Below are positions 49,187-58,754 of a stretch of DNA of 64,000 nucleotides, piece after piece. Below the pieces are notes generated by a model. The model was not told the origin of the DNA. It saw nothing but the letters and a program-made list of their open reading frames with translations, and searched no databases. The stretch's first letter is position 1; each line of letters begins with the position of its first letter. The stretch lies in NCBI RefSeq assembly GCF_014649755.1, contig NZ_BMTQ01000005.1:248001-312000 (forward strand), written 5' to 3'. A program made the translations under genes and the position numbers. The DNA is from Streptomyces litmocidini (GTDB lineage Bacteria > Actinomycetota > Actinomycetes > Streptomycetales > Streptomycetaceae).

Positions 49187-50167
49187 TCACGCCTTCACCA
49201 GTCCCTCGGTCGCGCCGCCCAGCGCGAGGTACACGTCCTCCAGGCTGGGCGTGGCCAGGGTGAAGTCGTCGAGCGCGGCGAACGCGGCGCCGCCGGTGAC
49301 GGTGGCGACGGCCGCGCGGGCCTCGTCGGGGGCGAGCCGGAGGTGCCAGCGGCGTCCGGTCTCCTGGGCGCGCCCGCGCAGGGCGGCGACCTCGGGCAGG
49401 TGGAGCGGCGGCGCGTCGCGCCACACCAGTTCGACGCGGACCTCGCCGGCGACGCGTTCCTTGAGGCCGGCGGGGGTGTCGCAGGCGATGACCCGGCCGC
49501 GGTCGATGACGGCGACCCGGTCGAGGACGGTCTCGGCCTCGATGACGTTGTGGGTGACGAGCAGCACGGTGGTGCCGTGCTCGGCGCGGCGCCGGTCGAC
49601 GGCGGCCCAGACGGCGCGCCGGGCGACGGGGTCCATGCCGGTGGTGGGTTCGTCGAGGACGAGCACGGGCCGGTGGCCGACGAGCGCGGCGGCGAAGCAG
49701 GCGAGTCGCCGCTGTCCGCCGGAGAGCTTCTTGAGGGGGCGGTCGGCGATCTCGCCGAGCCCGAGCTCGTCCAGGACGGCGTCGCGCCCGGCGCGGGCGT
49801 CGCGGGCGGTGAGGCCGCGCAGGCGTCCGGTGGTCTCGGCGGCGAGGGAGACGGTCAGCTCGTCGAGGGCGGTGGACTCCTGGCCGAGGTAGGCGAGGAG
49901 CCGGGCCGCCCGCTCGGGGTGGCGCACGAGATCGTGGCCGAGGAGTTCGACGGTGCCGGAGTCGGGGCGCATGAGCCCGGTGAGCTGGCGGACGAGGGTG
50001 GACTTGCCCGCGCCGTTGGGGCCGAGCAGGCCGAAGACCTCGCCGCCGCGCACGTCGAGGCTGATCCCGTCGGTGGCGCGCACCTCGGGGGTCGCGGGCG
50101 CACCGCGCCTGCCGCGCGTGGCGGGGTACGTCTTGACCAGATCCCGCACCACGCACACCGTTCTCAC
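49187..50167 (-). CDS. ABC transporter ATP-binding protein
   Basis: 326 aa. Walker A GPNGAGKST, signature LSGGQRR, Walker B VLVLDEP and the H-loop LLVTHN are all intact. DrrA-like C-terminal extension (residues 235-326) ends in DVYLALGG. GTG 50167 starts 11 bp after the NYN stop. Forms an exporter with the permease downstream. Confidence 0.92.
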   Translation of the reverse strand: MRTVCVVRDLVKTYPATRGRRGAPATPEVRATDGISLDVRGGEVFGLLGPNGAGKSTLVRQLTGLMRPDSGTVELLGHDLVRHPERAARLLAYLGQESTALDELTVSLAAETTGRLRGLTARDARAGRDAVLDELGLGEIADRPLKKLSGGQRRLACFAAALVGHRPVLVLDEPTTGMDPVARRAVWAAVDRRRAEHGTTVLLVTHNVIEAETVLDRVAVIDRGRVIACDTPAGLKERVAGEVRVELVWRDAPPLHLPEVAALRGRAQETGRRWHLRLAPDEARAAVATVTGGAAFAALDDFTLATPSLEDVYLALGGATEGLVKA

Positions 50168-50178
50168 GGGGGAAGAGC

Positions 50179-51495
50179 CTACGGGGTCGCCGGGCCCGCT
50201 CCGGGCGCGGGGGCGGGTTCGGCGGCGGCCCGGACGTCGATCTCGCGCCAGAACCCGGCCCGGATGGCGTAGCGGTCGTGCTCGTCGATCTGGTCGTCCT
50301 TGTGGGCGAGAAGTCCGAATCGGGCGGCGTAGCGGAGGAGTTCGCCGTCGATGCGGTGCGGGATGCGCGGGTAGAGGGCGGAGAGCTTCTGGACGTGGCT
50401 CTGTTCGGGGAGCCGCTCCATCCACCGGCGGGCGAACACCTGTCCGACCTCGAACGGGTCGCCACCGACGGTGGTGATGTCCTCCTCGCGGTCGGCCCAG
50501 CGCTGCTCCGCGCTGGTGAGCGTGGCGAGGGTGGGCAGGGTGGCGGTCTCGGCCGGCTCGCCGAAGGAGGGGGCGGGGCGCTCGATCCAGCCCCGGTCGG
50601 AGGACCAGCGGAGTGCGCTCGCGCCCTGCGGCGCCGGGGCGCCCGGGCCGCGCAGTCCCGCGAGGTCCTTGGGGGTGGGGACGCCCTTGCCGTTCACCGG
50701 GGAGGGCCCGGACGTGCCGTGGGCGTGCTCGTCGTCGCGGCCGTGGCCGTCGGTGCGGGTGTGCTCGTGGCCGCCGTCGCGGCTCGCGCCGGCGGGGGCC
50801 GGCGCCCCGTCCTGTGCGGCCGCGGCGAGGTCCGGCCCGGCGGCCCGTTCGGCGGAGGCGGCGAGGGCCGCCTCGGGCAGCGGCGCGGAGAGGATGGCGG
50901 CGATCTCCGGGCGCGGGGCCGGCGGTGGCGGGCAGAGGCCGGCGAGGTCCTTGGCGCGGACGGCGCGGGTGATCCAGGCGCGGTCGAGGACCCGCCGCTC
51001 GTCGGCCTCGGCGACGAGGTCCTCGGACTGGTTGTAGTCGCCGTCGGCGGCCTGGACGGCCCACAGGTGGACGGCGACGCCGTGCTCCTTGGCCGACATG
51101 AGGCCGGGCAGCAGGTCGCCGTCGCCGGTGACGAGCACGATGTCGGAGCAGGCCCTGTTCCTGGCGAGCTCGGTCAGTTCGGTGTGCATGGCCGCGTCGA
51201 CGCCCTTCTGCGCCCAGCGCCCGTCGCTCCTGGTCAGAGCGCCGAGCCGGACGGTGACGCGGGGCATCACGCGCAGTCTGCGGTGCTCGGGCTGGGGCAC
51301 CCGGTCGGGCGCGCCGTCGAACCAGTAGATCCGCAGGAGGGGCAGGGCGGTCTCGGCCTCGGCGCGCTGCCGCAGCTGCTGGATGAGGCCGGCGTGGTCG
51401 ACGGTGATCCTGGAACGGGCCGGTTCCCCGGCGAGGAGACTGGCGGCGGCGCCCAGCAGATAGCCGGCGTCCACCAGGACGACGCAGCGGTCCAC
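50179..51495 (-). CDS. NYN-domain (PIN-like nuclease fold) protein with His-rich linker
   Basis: 438 aa. Residues 1-170 are a NYN domain with the acidic residues expected for an RNase active site: CVVLVDAGYLLG (Asp9), KGVDAAMHTEL and IVLVTGDGDLLPGL. A linker of Ala/Pro/His (His-rich cluster at about 241-260: HEHTRTDG then HGRDDEHAHG) leads to a conserved C-terminal helical domain (QRWADREEDITTVGGDPFEV and HRIDGELLRYAARFGLLAHK), often called OST/LOTUS-like in NYN proteins; I cannot confirm. GTG 51495 is preferred; 51504 has no room for its ribosome site. Confidence 0.85.
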   Translation of the reverse strand: MDRCVVLVDAGYLLGAAASLLAGEPARSRITVDHAGLIQQLRQRAEAETALPLLRIYWFDGAPDRVPQPEHRRLRVMPRVTVRLGALTRSDGRWAQKGVDAAMHTELTELARNRACSDIVLVTGDGDLLPGLMSAKEHGVAVHLWAVQAADGDYNQSEDLVAEADERRVLDRAWITRAVRAKDLAGLCPPPPAPRPEIAAILSAPLPEAALAASAERAAGPDLAAAAQDGAPAPAGASRDGGHEHTRTDGHGRDDEHAHGTSGPSPVNGKGVPTPKDLAGLRGPGAPAPQGASALRWSSDRGWIERPAPSFGEPAETATLPTLATLTSAEQRWADREEDITTVGGDPFEVGQVFARRWMERLPEQSHVQKLSALYPRIPHRIDGELLRYAARFGLLAHKDDQIDEHDRYAIRAGFWREIDVRAAAEPAPAPGAGPATP

Positions 51496-51610
51496 GTGTT
51501 CCACCCTCTTTCGTGAGCCTCGGGGTCGGCTCGGGCTCGGAATCGGGATCGGAAGGTGCTCCGGGTTTTCTTCGAGTCTGCCCGACCGCCGGGGGGTTGA
51601 CCGTCGGAAC

Positions 51611-51670
51611 TGGATCATCGGCGTGGCGGATGTCACGCCCGGGTGGGCCTTTACGGTCCGTAATGATCCA
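51611..51670. promoter_or_regulatory. Inverted repeats in the NYN / small-protein divergent region
   Basis: TGGATCAT (51611) and ATGATCCA (51663) are perfect inverted repeats 44 bp apart. TTACGGTCCGTAA (51651-51663) is a second, perfect palindrome. Function unknown; could be a regulatory loop. Confidence 0.4.
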
Positions 51671-51744
51671 ACATGCGGCGCTTCCTGCCGTATGTGAGTC
51701 TGACAGCGGCCCTGACCCCTAGGAGCCTTTGAGGAGGCATCCCC

Positions 51745-51918
51745 ATGGCCAAGAACCGCAACCAGAACCGCGGCCAGAAGCAGCAGTCGTCCGCCGAGCG
51801 CGGCGTGCAGCAGGCGCAGCAGTCCGCGATGGAATCGCAGTCCGAGTCGCGCGCGAGCCAGGTCACCCCCGGTGACATGGCCCGCAAGGGTCGCCAGAAG
51901 CGCTTCGGTCACAACTGA
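51745..51918 (+). CDS. 57-aa hydrophilic Gln/Lys-rich small protein
   Basis: Starts MAKNRNQNRGQKQQSSAERG and ends RQKRFGHN. No Trp or Tyr; rich in Gln, Lys, Arg and Ser, likely disordered. Strong GAGGAGG site 7 bp upstream and a 15-bp hairpin directly downstream make it a complete monocistronic gene. A conserved type of small hydrophilic Streptomyces protein, of unknown function. Confidence 0.85.
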   Translation: MAKNRNQNRGQKQQSSAERGVQQAQQSAMESQSESRASQVTPGDMARKGRQKRFGHN

Positions 51919-51933
51919 CGCGGTCCGACGGCA

Positions 51934-51967
51934 AAGGGGCGCGCCCGTGACGACGGGCGCGCCCCTT
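51934..51967. terminator. Bidirectional terminator between the small protein and dnaE
   Basis: 15-bp perfect stem AAGGGGCGCGCCCGT / ACGGGCGCGCCCCTT with a GACG loop, with A and T flanks on both sides. Confidence 0.9.
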
Positions 51968-52032
51968 GCGCGTGTACGGGGTGTCCCCGGCCGGTCGGGG
52001 CGGGTGGGCTCGACCGGCCGGGGCAGGTGGGC

Positions 52033-55000
52033 TCAGCCGGCCAGGCAGGACGGGCCGAGCAGCACCTTCAGGTCTCCGAAGAGCGCCGGGTCGGGCTGCA
52101 CCCGGTGCCGGTCGAGCCGGAGGACGGTCGTCTTCCGGGGGCCCTGGAGCTTGATCCGCACCTCGGTGTTGCCCTTGTGGTGCTTGAGGATCTCTCCGAG
52201 CCTGCTGACCATCGGGGGGGTCACCTTCACCGTCGGGATGGTGAGGACCACCGGCGCGTTGGTCCCGGCGTTCGACAGGTCGGGCACCTGGAGTTCCATG
52301 GCGACGAGCCGGGGCACGTCCTCGCGCTTGTCCAGCCGTCCCTTCACGAAGACGACGGTGTCCTCGACCAGCTGGGTGGAGACCAGCTGGTACGTGGCCG
52401 GGAAGAACATGCACTCGATGGAGCCGGCCAGGTCCTCGACGGTGGCGATCGCCCAGGCGTTGCCCTGCTTGGTCATCTTGCGCTGGAGGCCGGAGATGAT
52501 GCCGCCGATGGTGACGACCGCGCCGTCGCCGTGCTCGCCGCCGGTCAGCTGGGAGATCGCCGCGTCCGTCTTGTCGGACAGGACGTGCTCGATGCCGAAG
52601 AGCGGGTGGTCGGAGACGTAGAGGCCGAGCATCTCGCGCTCCTGGGCGAGCAGGTACGACTTCTCCCACTCGACGTCGGAGAACTCGACGTCGAGGCCGA
52701 AACCGGGCTCGTCGCTCGCCTCCTCGCCCATCCCGCCGAAGAGGTCGAACTGTCCCTCGGCCTCCTTGCGCTTGACCGCCACCACGTTGTCGATCATGGG
52801 TTCGTGGTGGGCGACCAGGCCCTTGCGGGTGTGGCCCATCTCGTCGAAGGCGCCGGCCTTGATCAGCGACTCGACCGTCCGCTTGTTGCAGACGACGGCC
52901 TCGACCTTGTCGAGGAAGTCGGGGAAGGAGGAGTACTTCCCCTTGGCCTTGCGCGTCTTGATGATCGACTCGACGACGTTGGTGCCGACGTTCCGGATGG
53001 CGGAGAGGCCGAAGAGGATCACGTCGTCGCCCTGGGCGGCGAAGTTCGACTCGGACTCGTTCACGTTGGGCGGCAGGACCTTGATGCCCATGCGGCGGCA
53101 CTCGTTGAGGTAGACCGCGGACTTGTCCTTGTCGTCCTTGACCGAGGTGAGGAGTCCCGCCATGTACTCGGCGGGGTGGTTCGCCTTGAGGTAGGCGGTC
53201 CAGTAGGAGACCAGGCCGTACGCGGCGGAGTGCGCCTTGTTGAAGGCGTAGCCGGCGAAGGGGACCAGGACGTCCCAGAGTGCCTGGATGGCCTCGTCGC
53301 TGTAGCCGTTCTTCTTGGCGCCGGCCTGGAAGATGGTGAAGTTCTTCGCCAGCTCCTCGGGCTTCTTCTTGCCCATGACGCGGCGGAGGATGTCGGCCTC
53401 GCCGAGCGAGTACCCGGCGATGATCTGGGCGGCCTTCTGCACCTGCTCCTGGTACACGATGAGGCCGTAGGTGACGTCCAGGACCTCCTTGAGCGGCGCC
53501 TCCAGCTCGGGGTGGATCGGGGTGATCTCCTGCTGGCCGTTCTTGCGCAGGGCGTAGTTCGTGTGCGAGTTCATGCCCATCGGGCCCGGCCGGTAGAGCG
53601 CGGACACGGCGGAGATGTCTTCGAAGTTGTCGGGCTTCATCAGCCGGAGCAGCGAGCGCATCGGGCCGCCGTCGAACTGGAAGACGCCGAGGGTGTCGCC
53701 GCGCTGGAGCAGTTCGAAGGTCTTGGGGTCGTCGAGCGGCAGCGCCAGGAGATCGATGTCGATCCCCTTGTTGGACTTCACCATCTTGACGGCGTCGTCC
53801 ATGATCGTCAGGTTGCGCAGGCCGAGGAAGTCCATCTTCAGCAGGCCGAGCGACTCGCACTGCGGGTAGTCCCACTGCGTGATGGTGACGCCGTCGGTGT
53901 GCCGCACCCAGATCGGGGCGTGGTCGACGATCGGCTCGCTGGACATGATCACGCCGGCGGCGTGCACGCCCATCTGGCGGACCAGGCCCTCGACGCCCCG
54001 GGCGGTGTCGATGACCTTCTTGACGTCCGGCTCGTTCTCGTACATCGCGCGGATCTCGGCGGCCTCGCTGTAGCGCGGGTGCGAGGGGTCGGTGATGCCG
54101 TTGAGGTCGATGCCCTTGCCGAGGACGTCGGCGGGCATGGCCTTGGTGAGCCGGTCGCCCATGGCGTACGGGTAGCCGAGGACGCGCGCGGAGTCCTTGA
54201 TGGCGTTCTTCGCCTTGATCTTTCCGTACGTGCCGATCATGGCGACCTTGTCGGAGCCGTACTTCTCCGTCACGTACCGGATCACCTCGACGCGCCGGCG
54301 CTCGTCGAAGTCGATGTCGACGTCGGGCATCGAGATGCGCTCGGGGTTGAGGAAGCGCTCGAAGATCAGGCCGTGCGGGATCGGGTCGAGGTCGGTGATG
54401 CCCATGGCGTACGCGACGATCGAACCGGCCGCGGAGCCCCGGCCGGGTCCGACGGCGATGCCCTGCTTCTTCGCCCACATGATGAAGTCGGCGACGACGA
54501 GGAAGTAGCCGGGGAAGCCCATCGAGATGATGGTGTCCATCTCGTACTCGACCTGCTTCATGCGGTCCTCCGGGATCCCGTTCGGGAAGCGGCGGTGCAT
54601 GCCCCGCATGGTCTCCTCGCGGAACCAGGTGACCTCGGTGTAGCCCTCGGGGATGTCGAACTTCGGCATGAGGTTCTTGGCCTCGAACATGCCGGCGGTG
54701 TCGACCTGCTCCGCGACGAGCAGGGTGTTCGCGCAGCCCTCCTGCCAGGCGTCCGAGGAGTCGACGGCGTACATCTCGTCCGTGGACTTCAGGTAGTAGC
54801 CGGTGCCGTCGAACTTGAAGCGGTCCGGGTCCGAGAGGTTCTTGCCGGTCTGGATGCAGAGCAGGGCGTCGTGCGCGCCGGCCTCGTGCGCGTACGTGTA
54901 GTGCGAGTCGTTCGTGACCAGCGGCGGGATGCCGAGCTTCTTGCCGATCCGCAGGAGGTCCTCGCGGACCCGGTGCTCGATCTCGATGCCGTGGTCCATC

Positions 55001-55572
55001 AGCTCCAGGAAGTAGCGGTCCTTCCCGAAGATGTCCTGGTACTCGGAGGCGGACTTCAGGGCCTCGTCGAACTGGCCGAGGCGCAGTCGGGTCTGGAGCT
55101 CGCCGGAGGGGCAGCCGGTGGAGGCGATCAGGCCCTCGGACCACTGGGAGATGGTCTCCTTGTCCATCCGGGGCCACTTCTGCAGCCAGCCCTCGGCGTA
55201 GGCGTCGGAGGAGAGCTTGAAGAGGTTGTGCAGGCCGGTGGCGTTCGCCGCCCAGATGGTCTTGTGGGTGTAACCGCCGGAACCGGAGACGTCGTCCCTC
55301 TTCTGGTGCGGCTGGCCCCACTGGATCTTCCGCTTGTTGCGCCGGGACTCCGGGGCGACGTACGCCTCGATGCCGATGATCGGCGTGACGCCGGCCTTCT
55401 TCGCCGAGTGGAAGAAGTCGTACGCCCCGTGCAGGTTGCCGTGGTCGGACATGGCGATGTGGGTCATGCCCATCTCGTTGCACGCGTTGAACATGTCCTT
55501 CAGCCGCGCGGCACCGTCCAGCAGCGAGTACTGGGTGTGGACGTGGAGGTGCGTGAAGGGCGGCTTGGTCAC
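52033..55572 (-). CDS. dnaE: DNA polymerase III alpha subunit
   Basis: 1179 aa, the replicative polymerase of the DnaE1 type. PHP domain first (THLHVHTQYSLLDGAARL, HIAMSDHGNLHG), then the polymerase with catalytic acids in PDVDIDFDERRR, GPGRGSAAGSIVAY, FQFDGGPMRSLLRL and YQEQVQKAAQIIAG. The C-terminal OB-fold and tau-binding region follow. GTG 55572 chosen for its GGAGG site and THLHVHT start. Monocistronic and convergent with the small-protein gene. Confidence 0.98.
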   Translation of the reverse strand: MTKPPFTHLHVHTQYSLLDGAARLKDMFNACNEMGMTHIAMSDHGNLHGAYDFFHSAKKAGVTPIIGIEAYVAPESRRNKRKIQWGQPHQKRDDVSGSGGYTHKTIWAANATGLHNLFKLSSDAYAEGWLQKWPRMDKETISQWSEGLIASTGCPSGELQTRLRLGQFDEALKSASEYQDIFGKDRYFLELMDHGIEIEHRVREDLLRIGKKLGIPPLVTNDSHYTYAHEAGAHDALLCIQTGKNLSDPDRFKFDGTGYYLKSTDEMYAVDSSDAWQEGCANTLLVAEQVDTAGMFEAKNLMPKFDIPEGYTEVTWFREETMRGMHRRFPNGIPEDRMKQVEYEMDTIISMGFPGYFLVVADFIMWAKKQGIAVGPGRGSAAGSIVAYAMGITDLDPIPHGLIFERFLNPERISMPDVDIDFDERRRVEVIRYVTEKYGSDKVAMIGTYGKIKAKNAIKDSARVLGYPYAMGDRLTKAMPADVLGKGIDLNGITDPSHPRYSEAAEIRAMYENEPDVKKVIDTARGVEGLVRQMGVHAAGVIMSSEPIVDHAPIWVRHTDGVTITQWDYPQCESLGLLKMDFLGLRNLTIMDDAVKMVKSNKGIDIDLLALPLDDPKTFELLQRGDTLGVFQFDGGPMRSLLRLMKPDNFEDISAVSALYRPGPMGMNSHTNYALRKNGQQEITPIHPELEAPLKEVLDVTYGLIVYQEQVQKAAQIIAGYSLGEADILRRVMGKKKPEELAKNFTIFQAGAKKNGYSDEAIQALWDVLVPFAGYAFNKAHSAAYGLVSYWTAYLKANHPAEYMAGLLTSVKDDKDKSAVYLNECRRMGIKVLPPNVNESESNFAAQGDDVILFGLSAIRNVGTNVVESIIKTRKAKGKYSSFPDFLDKVEAVVCNKRTVESLIKAGAFDEMGHTRKGLVAHHEPMIDNVVAVKRKEAEGQFDLFGGMGEEASDEPGFGLDVEFSDVEWEKSYLLAQEREMLGLYVSDHPLFGIEHVLSDKTDAAISQLTGGEHGDGAVVTIGGIISGLQRKMTKQGNAWAIATVEDLAGSIECMFFPATYQLVSTQLVEDTVVFVKGRLDKREDVPRLVAMELQVPDLSNAGTNAPVVLTIPTVKVTPPMVSRLGEILKHHKGNTEVRIKLQGPRKTTVLRLDRHRVQPDPALFGDLKVLLGPSCLAG

Positions 55573-55740
55573 GGGGGAGGCCTCCGATGAATTTCTGGGG
55601 GGACAGCGTGGAAGTCTACGTCGCGCGAGTGACAGAAGACGGGCACTGGGGGGTACGGTCGCGCGTTGGGAGAGACAGAACATCTGTCCGTATTGTCATG
55701 ACCAATTTTGCGCCACACCCCGCACCAGGAGGCACCTCGA

Positions 55741-57099
55741 ATGTCGGTCCAGCAGCCCGCCGCAGCCGAACGCGGTGAGCACATCCTCACCGTCTTCGAC
55801 ACCGCCTTCGGCGAGCTCCTCGCCGCCGATCCCGCGGCCTTCCGCGTCAAGTTCCGGAAGATGGCCGGCTCCGCCTTCGCCTTCTACCGCGGCACCGCGT
55901 GCCTCTTCTACGCGGACCTGGAGCAGGAGGCCCACGGCGGCCCCTACCTGGACGAACGGACGAGCCGGGTCTGGATCCACGGCGATCTCCACGCCGAGAA
56001 CTTCGGCACGTACATGGACGCCAACGGCCGCCTCGTCTTCAACGTCAACGACTTCGACGAGGCGTACGTCGGCCCCTTCACCTGGGACCTGAAGCGGCTC
56101 GCGGCCTCGCTCGCCCTGATCGGCTACGCCAAGGCGCTCGGCGACGAGCAGATCACCGAGCTCGTCCGGATCTGCGCGGGCGCGTACCGGGAGCGGATCC
56201 ACTCCCTCGCGACCGGCGCCAAGGACGACGAGCTGCCGCCGTTCACGCTGCACACCGCCGAGGGCGCGCTGCTCGACGCACTGCGCCAGGCCCGTGCCAT
56301 GACCCGGTTCGGCCTGCTCGACTCCATGACCGAGATCCGCGACTTCGAGCGCCGCTTCTCGGCCGGCGGCGGGGCGATCGAGCTGGACGCGGCCACCCGG
56401 TACAAGGTCCTGGCGGCCTTCGACGGGTACCTGGAGACGCTGCCCGAGTCCTCGCTCGTCCGCCCCGACTCGTACCGCGTGAAGGACGTCGTCGGGCGGC
56501 GCGGGATCGGCATCGGCTCGGCCGGCCTCCCCTCGTACAACATCCTCCTGGAGGGTCACACCGACGCCCTGGAGAACGACGTCGTGATCTATCTCAAGCA
56601 GGCGCAGACCCCGGCGGTCTCGCGGCACGTCACGGACGCGGCGGTACGGGGGTACTTCCGGCACGAGGGCCACCGCACCGTCATCTCGCAGCGGGCCCTC
56701 CAGGCGCACGCCGACCCGTGGCTGGGCTGGACGGAGCTGGACGGCTCCGGCCAGCTGGTCGCCGAGGTGTCGCCGTACGCCGTGGACCTGGACTGGTCGG
56801 ACATCGACGACCCGCGGGACATCGCGGCCACCGTCGCCGACCTGGGCCGGGCGACGGCGGCGATGCACGCCGCGGCCGACGACTCCAGCGACCAGTCGCT
56901 CGTGCCGTTCTCCACGGAGCGGGCCATCGACGCGGCGATCGCCGCCGACGAGGAGGGCTTCGCCGACCTGCTGGTCGACTTCGCGCACTCCTACGGCGCG
57001 CGGGCGCGGGCGGACCACCAGATCTTCGTGGACCTCTTCCGCAACGGCCGGATCCCGGGACTGCAGGGGCCGGTGGGGCCGTTCACAGGTTCTGTTTAA
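55741..57099 (+). CDS. DUF2252 family protein (kinase-like fold)
   Basis: 452 aa. Kinase-like active-site motifs are seen: WIHGDLHAENFG (HGDxHxxN, about 79-90), VNDFDEAYVGPF and an upstream FYRGTACLFYADL. DUF2252 proteins are distantly related to aminoglycoside/choline kinases; the substrate is unknown. ATG 55741 has an AGGAGG site. Divergent from dnaE across 170 bp. Confidence 0.88.
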   Translation: MSVQQPAAAERGEHILTVFDTAFGELLAADPAAFRVKFRKMAGSAFAFYRGTACLFYADLEQEAHGGPYLDERTSRVWIHGDLHAENFGTYMDANGRLVFNVNDFDEAYVGPFTWDLKRLAASLALIGYAKALGDEQITELVRICAGAYRERIHSLATGAKDDELPPFTLHTAEGALLDALRQARAMTRFGLLDSMTEIRDFERRFSAGGGAIELDAATRYKVLAAFDGYLETLPESSLVRPDSYRVKDVVGRRGIGIGSAGLPSYNILLEGHTDALENDVVIYLKQAQTPAVSRHVTDAAVRGYFRHEGHRTVISQRALQAHADPWLGWTELDGSGQLVAEVSPYAVDLDWSDIDDPRDIAATVADLGRATAAMHAAADDSSDQSLVPFSTERAIDAAIAADEEGFADLLVDFAHSYGARARADHQIFVDLFRNGRIPGLQGPVGPFTGSV

Positions 57100-57118
57100 G
57101 GGCCTCTTACCGGCCCTC

Positions 57119-57823
57119 ATGGGACACTCCACCACGATGGACATGGCAGGGACGCAGCTGAGGGCGCTGCGGGCGGCGTTCTTCACGGCACTGGTCGTGA
57201 CGCTGTCCGTGGCGTCCCACGTGCTGCTCTCCCGCGTGCCGCTGCCGCTCGGGACGGTCGTCCCGGTCGCGGTCGGCGTCTTCGCCGTGGCGTACGCGCT
57301 GGCCGGCCGCGAGCGCGGCCTCGGTCCGATCGCCGGGCTCCTCGTCCCGCTGGAGCTGGCCGCCGACACCTTCTTCACCAGCGGTCAGGCGGTCTGTTAC
57401 GGCCCCGCCGGCGGGCCGGTCGCCGGTTCGCTGCGCTCGGTGGGCGTGGAGGTCTTCTGCGGCGGCGCCGTCGGGACGCCGCTGCCCGGCGTGGTGACCC
57501 CGGAGGGAGGGGGCGCGGCCGCCCTGGTCGACTCCCCCGACCCGGTGCTGCCCTGGCTGCTGCTCCTGGCCCATGTGGGCGTGGGGCTCTCGGCGGCCTG
57601 CTGGCTGCGCGGCGGCGAGCGGGCGCTCGCCCGGCTGCTCCGTGCGGTGGAGGGCTTCGCGTTCCGGCCGCTGCTGCTGGTGGCGGCCTTCTTCCGGGCC
57701 GCCGGTCCGGCGCCGCGGCGGGCCGGGCGGCCCGTGGGGCGGCCCCGGACCTCCCGTGCCCGGCTCCTCGTGCACTCCGTCGGGCGGCGGGGGCCGCCGC
57801 GTCCGGTGCTCGCTCTCGTCTGA
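57119..57823 (+). CDS. Hypothetical membrane protein
   Basis: 234 aa with four to five hydrophobic segments (about 18-37, 43-62, 66-80, 143-162, 175-192), then a basic Pro/Arg/Gly tail. No family recognised. The start is uncertain: a small hairpin (AGGGCC/GGCCCT) ends one base before ATG 57119 and no Shine-Dalgarno is present, so ATG 57137 or 57143 may be used. It precedes the DsbA-like gene in the same direction. Confidence 0.65.
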   Translation: MGHSTTMDMAGTQLRALRAAFFTALVVTLSVASHVLLSRVPLPLGTVVPVAVGVFAVAYALAGRERGLGPIAGLLVPLELAADTFFTSGQAVCYGPAGGPVAGSLRSVGVEVFCGGAVGTPLPGVVTPEGGGAAALVDSPDPVLPWLLLLAHVGVGLSAACWLRGGERALARLLRAVEGFAFRPLLLVAAFFRAAGPAPRRAGRPVGRPRTSRARLLVHSVGRRGPPRPVLALV

Positions 57824-57875
57824 GCGGGCCCCGACGCGCCCCCCTGCCCTCCCACCCTTCACGGAGATCACGATC

Positions 57876-58691
57876 ATGAGTGCACGCAACAGCCACGCCA
57901 ACAAGGCCGCCGCCCGCGAGCGACTGCGCGAGGAGCGCGAGCGCCAGGCGAAGAAGGACCGGGCCCGCCGACAGCTGATCGTCGGCGTCTCGGCCGTGGC
58001 CGTCCTGGCCGCCGCCGGCGGCATCGGCTTCGCGGTGGTCCAGTCGAACAAGCCCTCCCACTGGGAGTCGGCGGCCGAGGCGAAGACCGTGACGGCCCCG
58101 AAGAACACCTCGGGCACCGACGGCACGACCGTCGTCATCGGCAAGGACTCCGCGAAGAAGACCCTGGAGCTGTACGAGGACCCGCGCTGCCCGGTCTGCG
58201 CGACCTTCGAGCAGACCGTGGGCTCCACGGTCGAGAAGGACGTCGAGGCCGGCAAGTACAAGATCCGGTACGTCGGCGCCACCTTCATCGACAACGGCAT
58301 CCCGGGCGAGGGCTCGAAGAACGCCCTCTCGGCGCTGGGCGCCGCGCTCGACGTCGGCCCGGAGGCCTTCCTGAAGTACAAGTCCGCCCTGTACTCCACG
58401 GAGTTCCACCCGGAGGAGAAGGACGACAAGTTCGCCGAGGACTCCTACCTCCTGAAGGTGGCGGACTCGGTCCCGGCCCTCAAGGGCAACGCCGGGTTCA
58501 GGAAGAACGTCGAGGACGGCACCTTCGACGCGTGGGCGATGAAGATGTCGGAGGCCTTCGACGCCAGCGGGGTGCAGGGCACCCCGACGCTGAAGATGGA
58601 CGGCAAGCCCGTCACGGTCCAGGGCACGGACAACCCGCCGATGACGGTGGCCGAGTTCGACACGGCGATCGACGCGGCCCTCAAGGCCTGA
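57876..58691 (+). CDS. Membrane-anchored DsbA-family thiol oxidoreductase 2
   Basis: 271 aa. Same layout as the protein at 26476: Arg/Lys/Glu helix, one transmembrane segment (about 33-55), then an exported thioredoxin domain with C105-P-V-C108 (EDPRCPVCATFE) and the cis-Pro loop GVQGTPTLKMDG. ATG 57876 has ACGGAGA upstream. Followed by a very long terminator hairpin. Role: disulfide chemistry of exported proteins, possibly cytochrome-related; not determined. Confidence 0.9.
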   Translation: MSARNSHANKAAARERLREERERQAKKDRARRQLIVGVSAVAVLAAAGGIGFAVVQSNKPSHWESAAEAKTVTAPKNTSGTDGTTVVIGKDSAKKTLELYEDPRCPVCATFEQTVGSTVEKDVEAGKYKIRYVGATFIDNGIPGEGSKNALSALGAALDVGPEAFLKYKSALYSTEFHPEEKDDKFAEDSYLLKVADSVPALKGNAGFRKNVEDGTFDAWAMKMSEAFDASGVQGTPTLKMDGKPVTVQGTDNPPMTVAEFDTAIDAALKA

Positions 58692-58700
58692 CGCCGCGTC

Positions 58701-58754
58701 CCCGGACGCGCGAGGGCCCCGGACCTCCTGGTCCGGGGCCCTCGCGCGTCCGGG
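58701..58754 (+). terminator. 25-bp hairpin terminator
   Basis: CCCGGACGCGCGAGGGCCCC then GGACC (58701-58725) pairs perfectly with 58730-58754 around a TCCT loop, one of the longest stems in the window. Confidence 0.9.

Noticed and set aside
52027..55590. 1187-aa open frame opposite dnaE
   Set aside because: Antisense shadow of dnaE with low-information composition.
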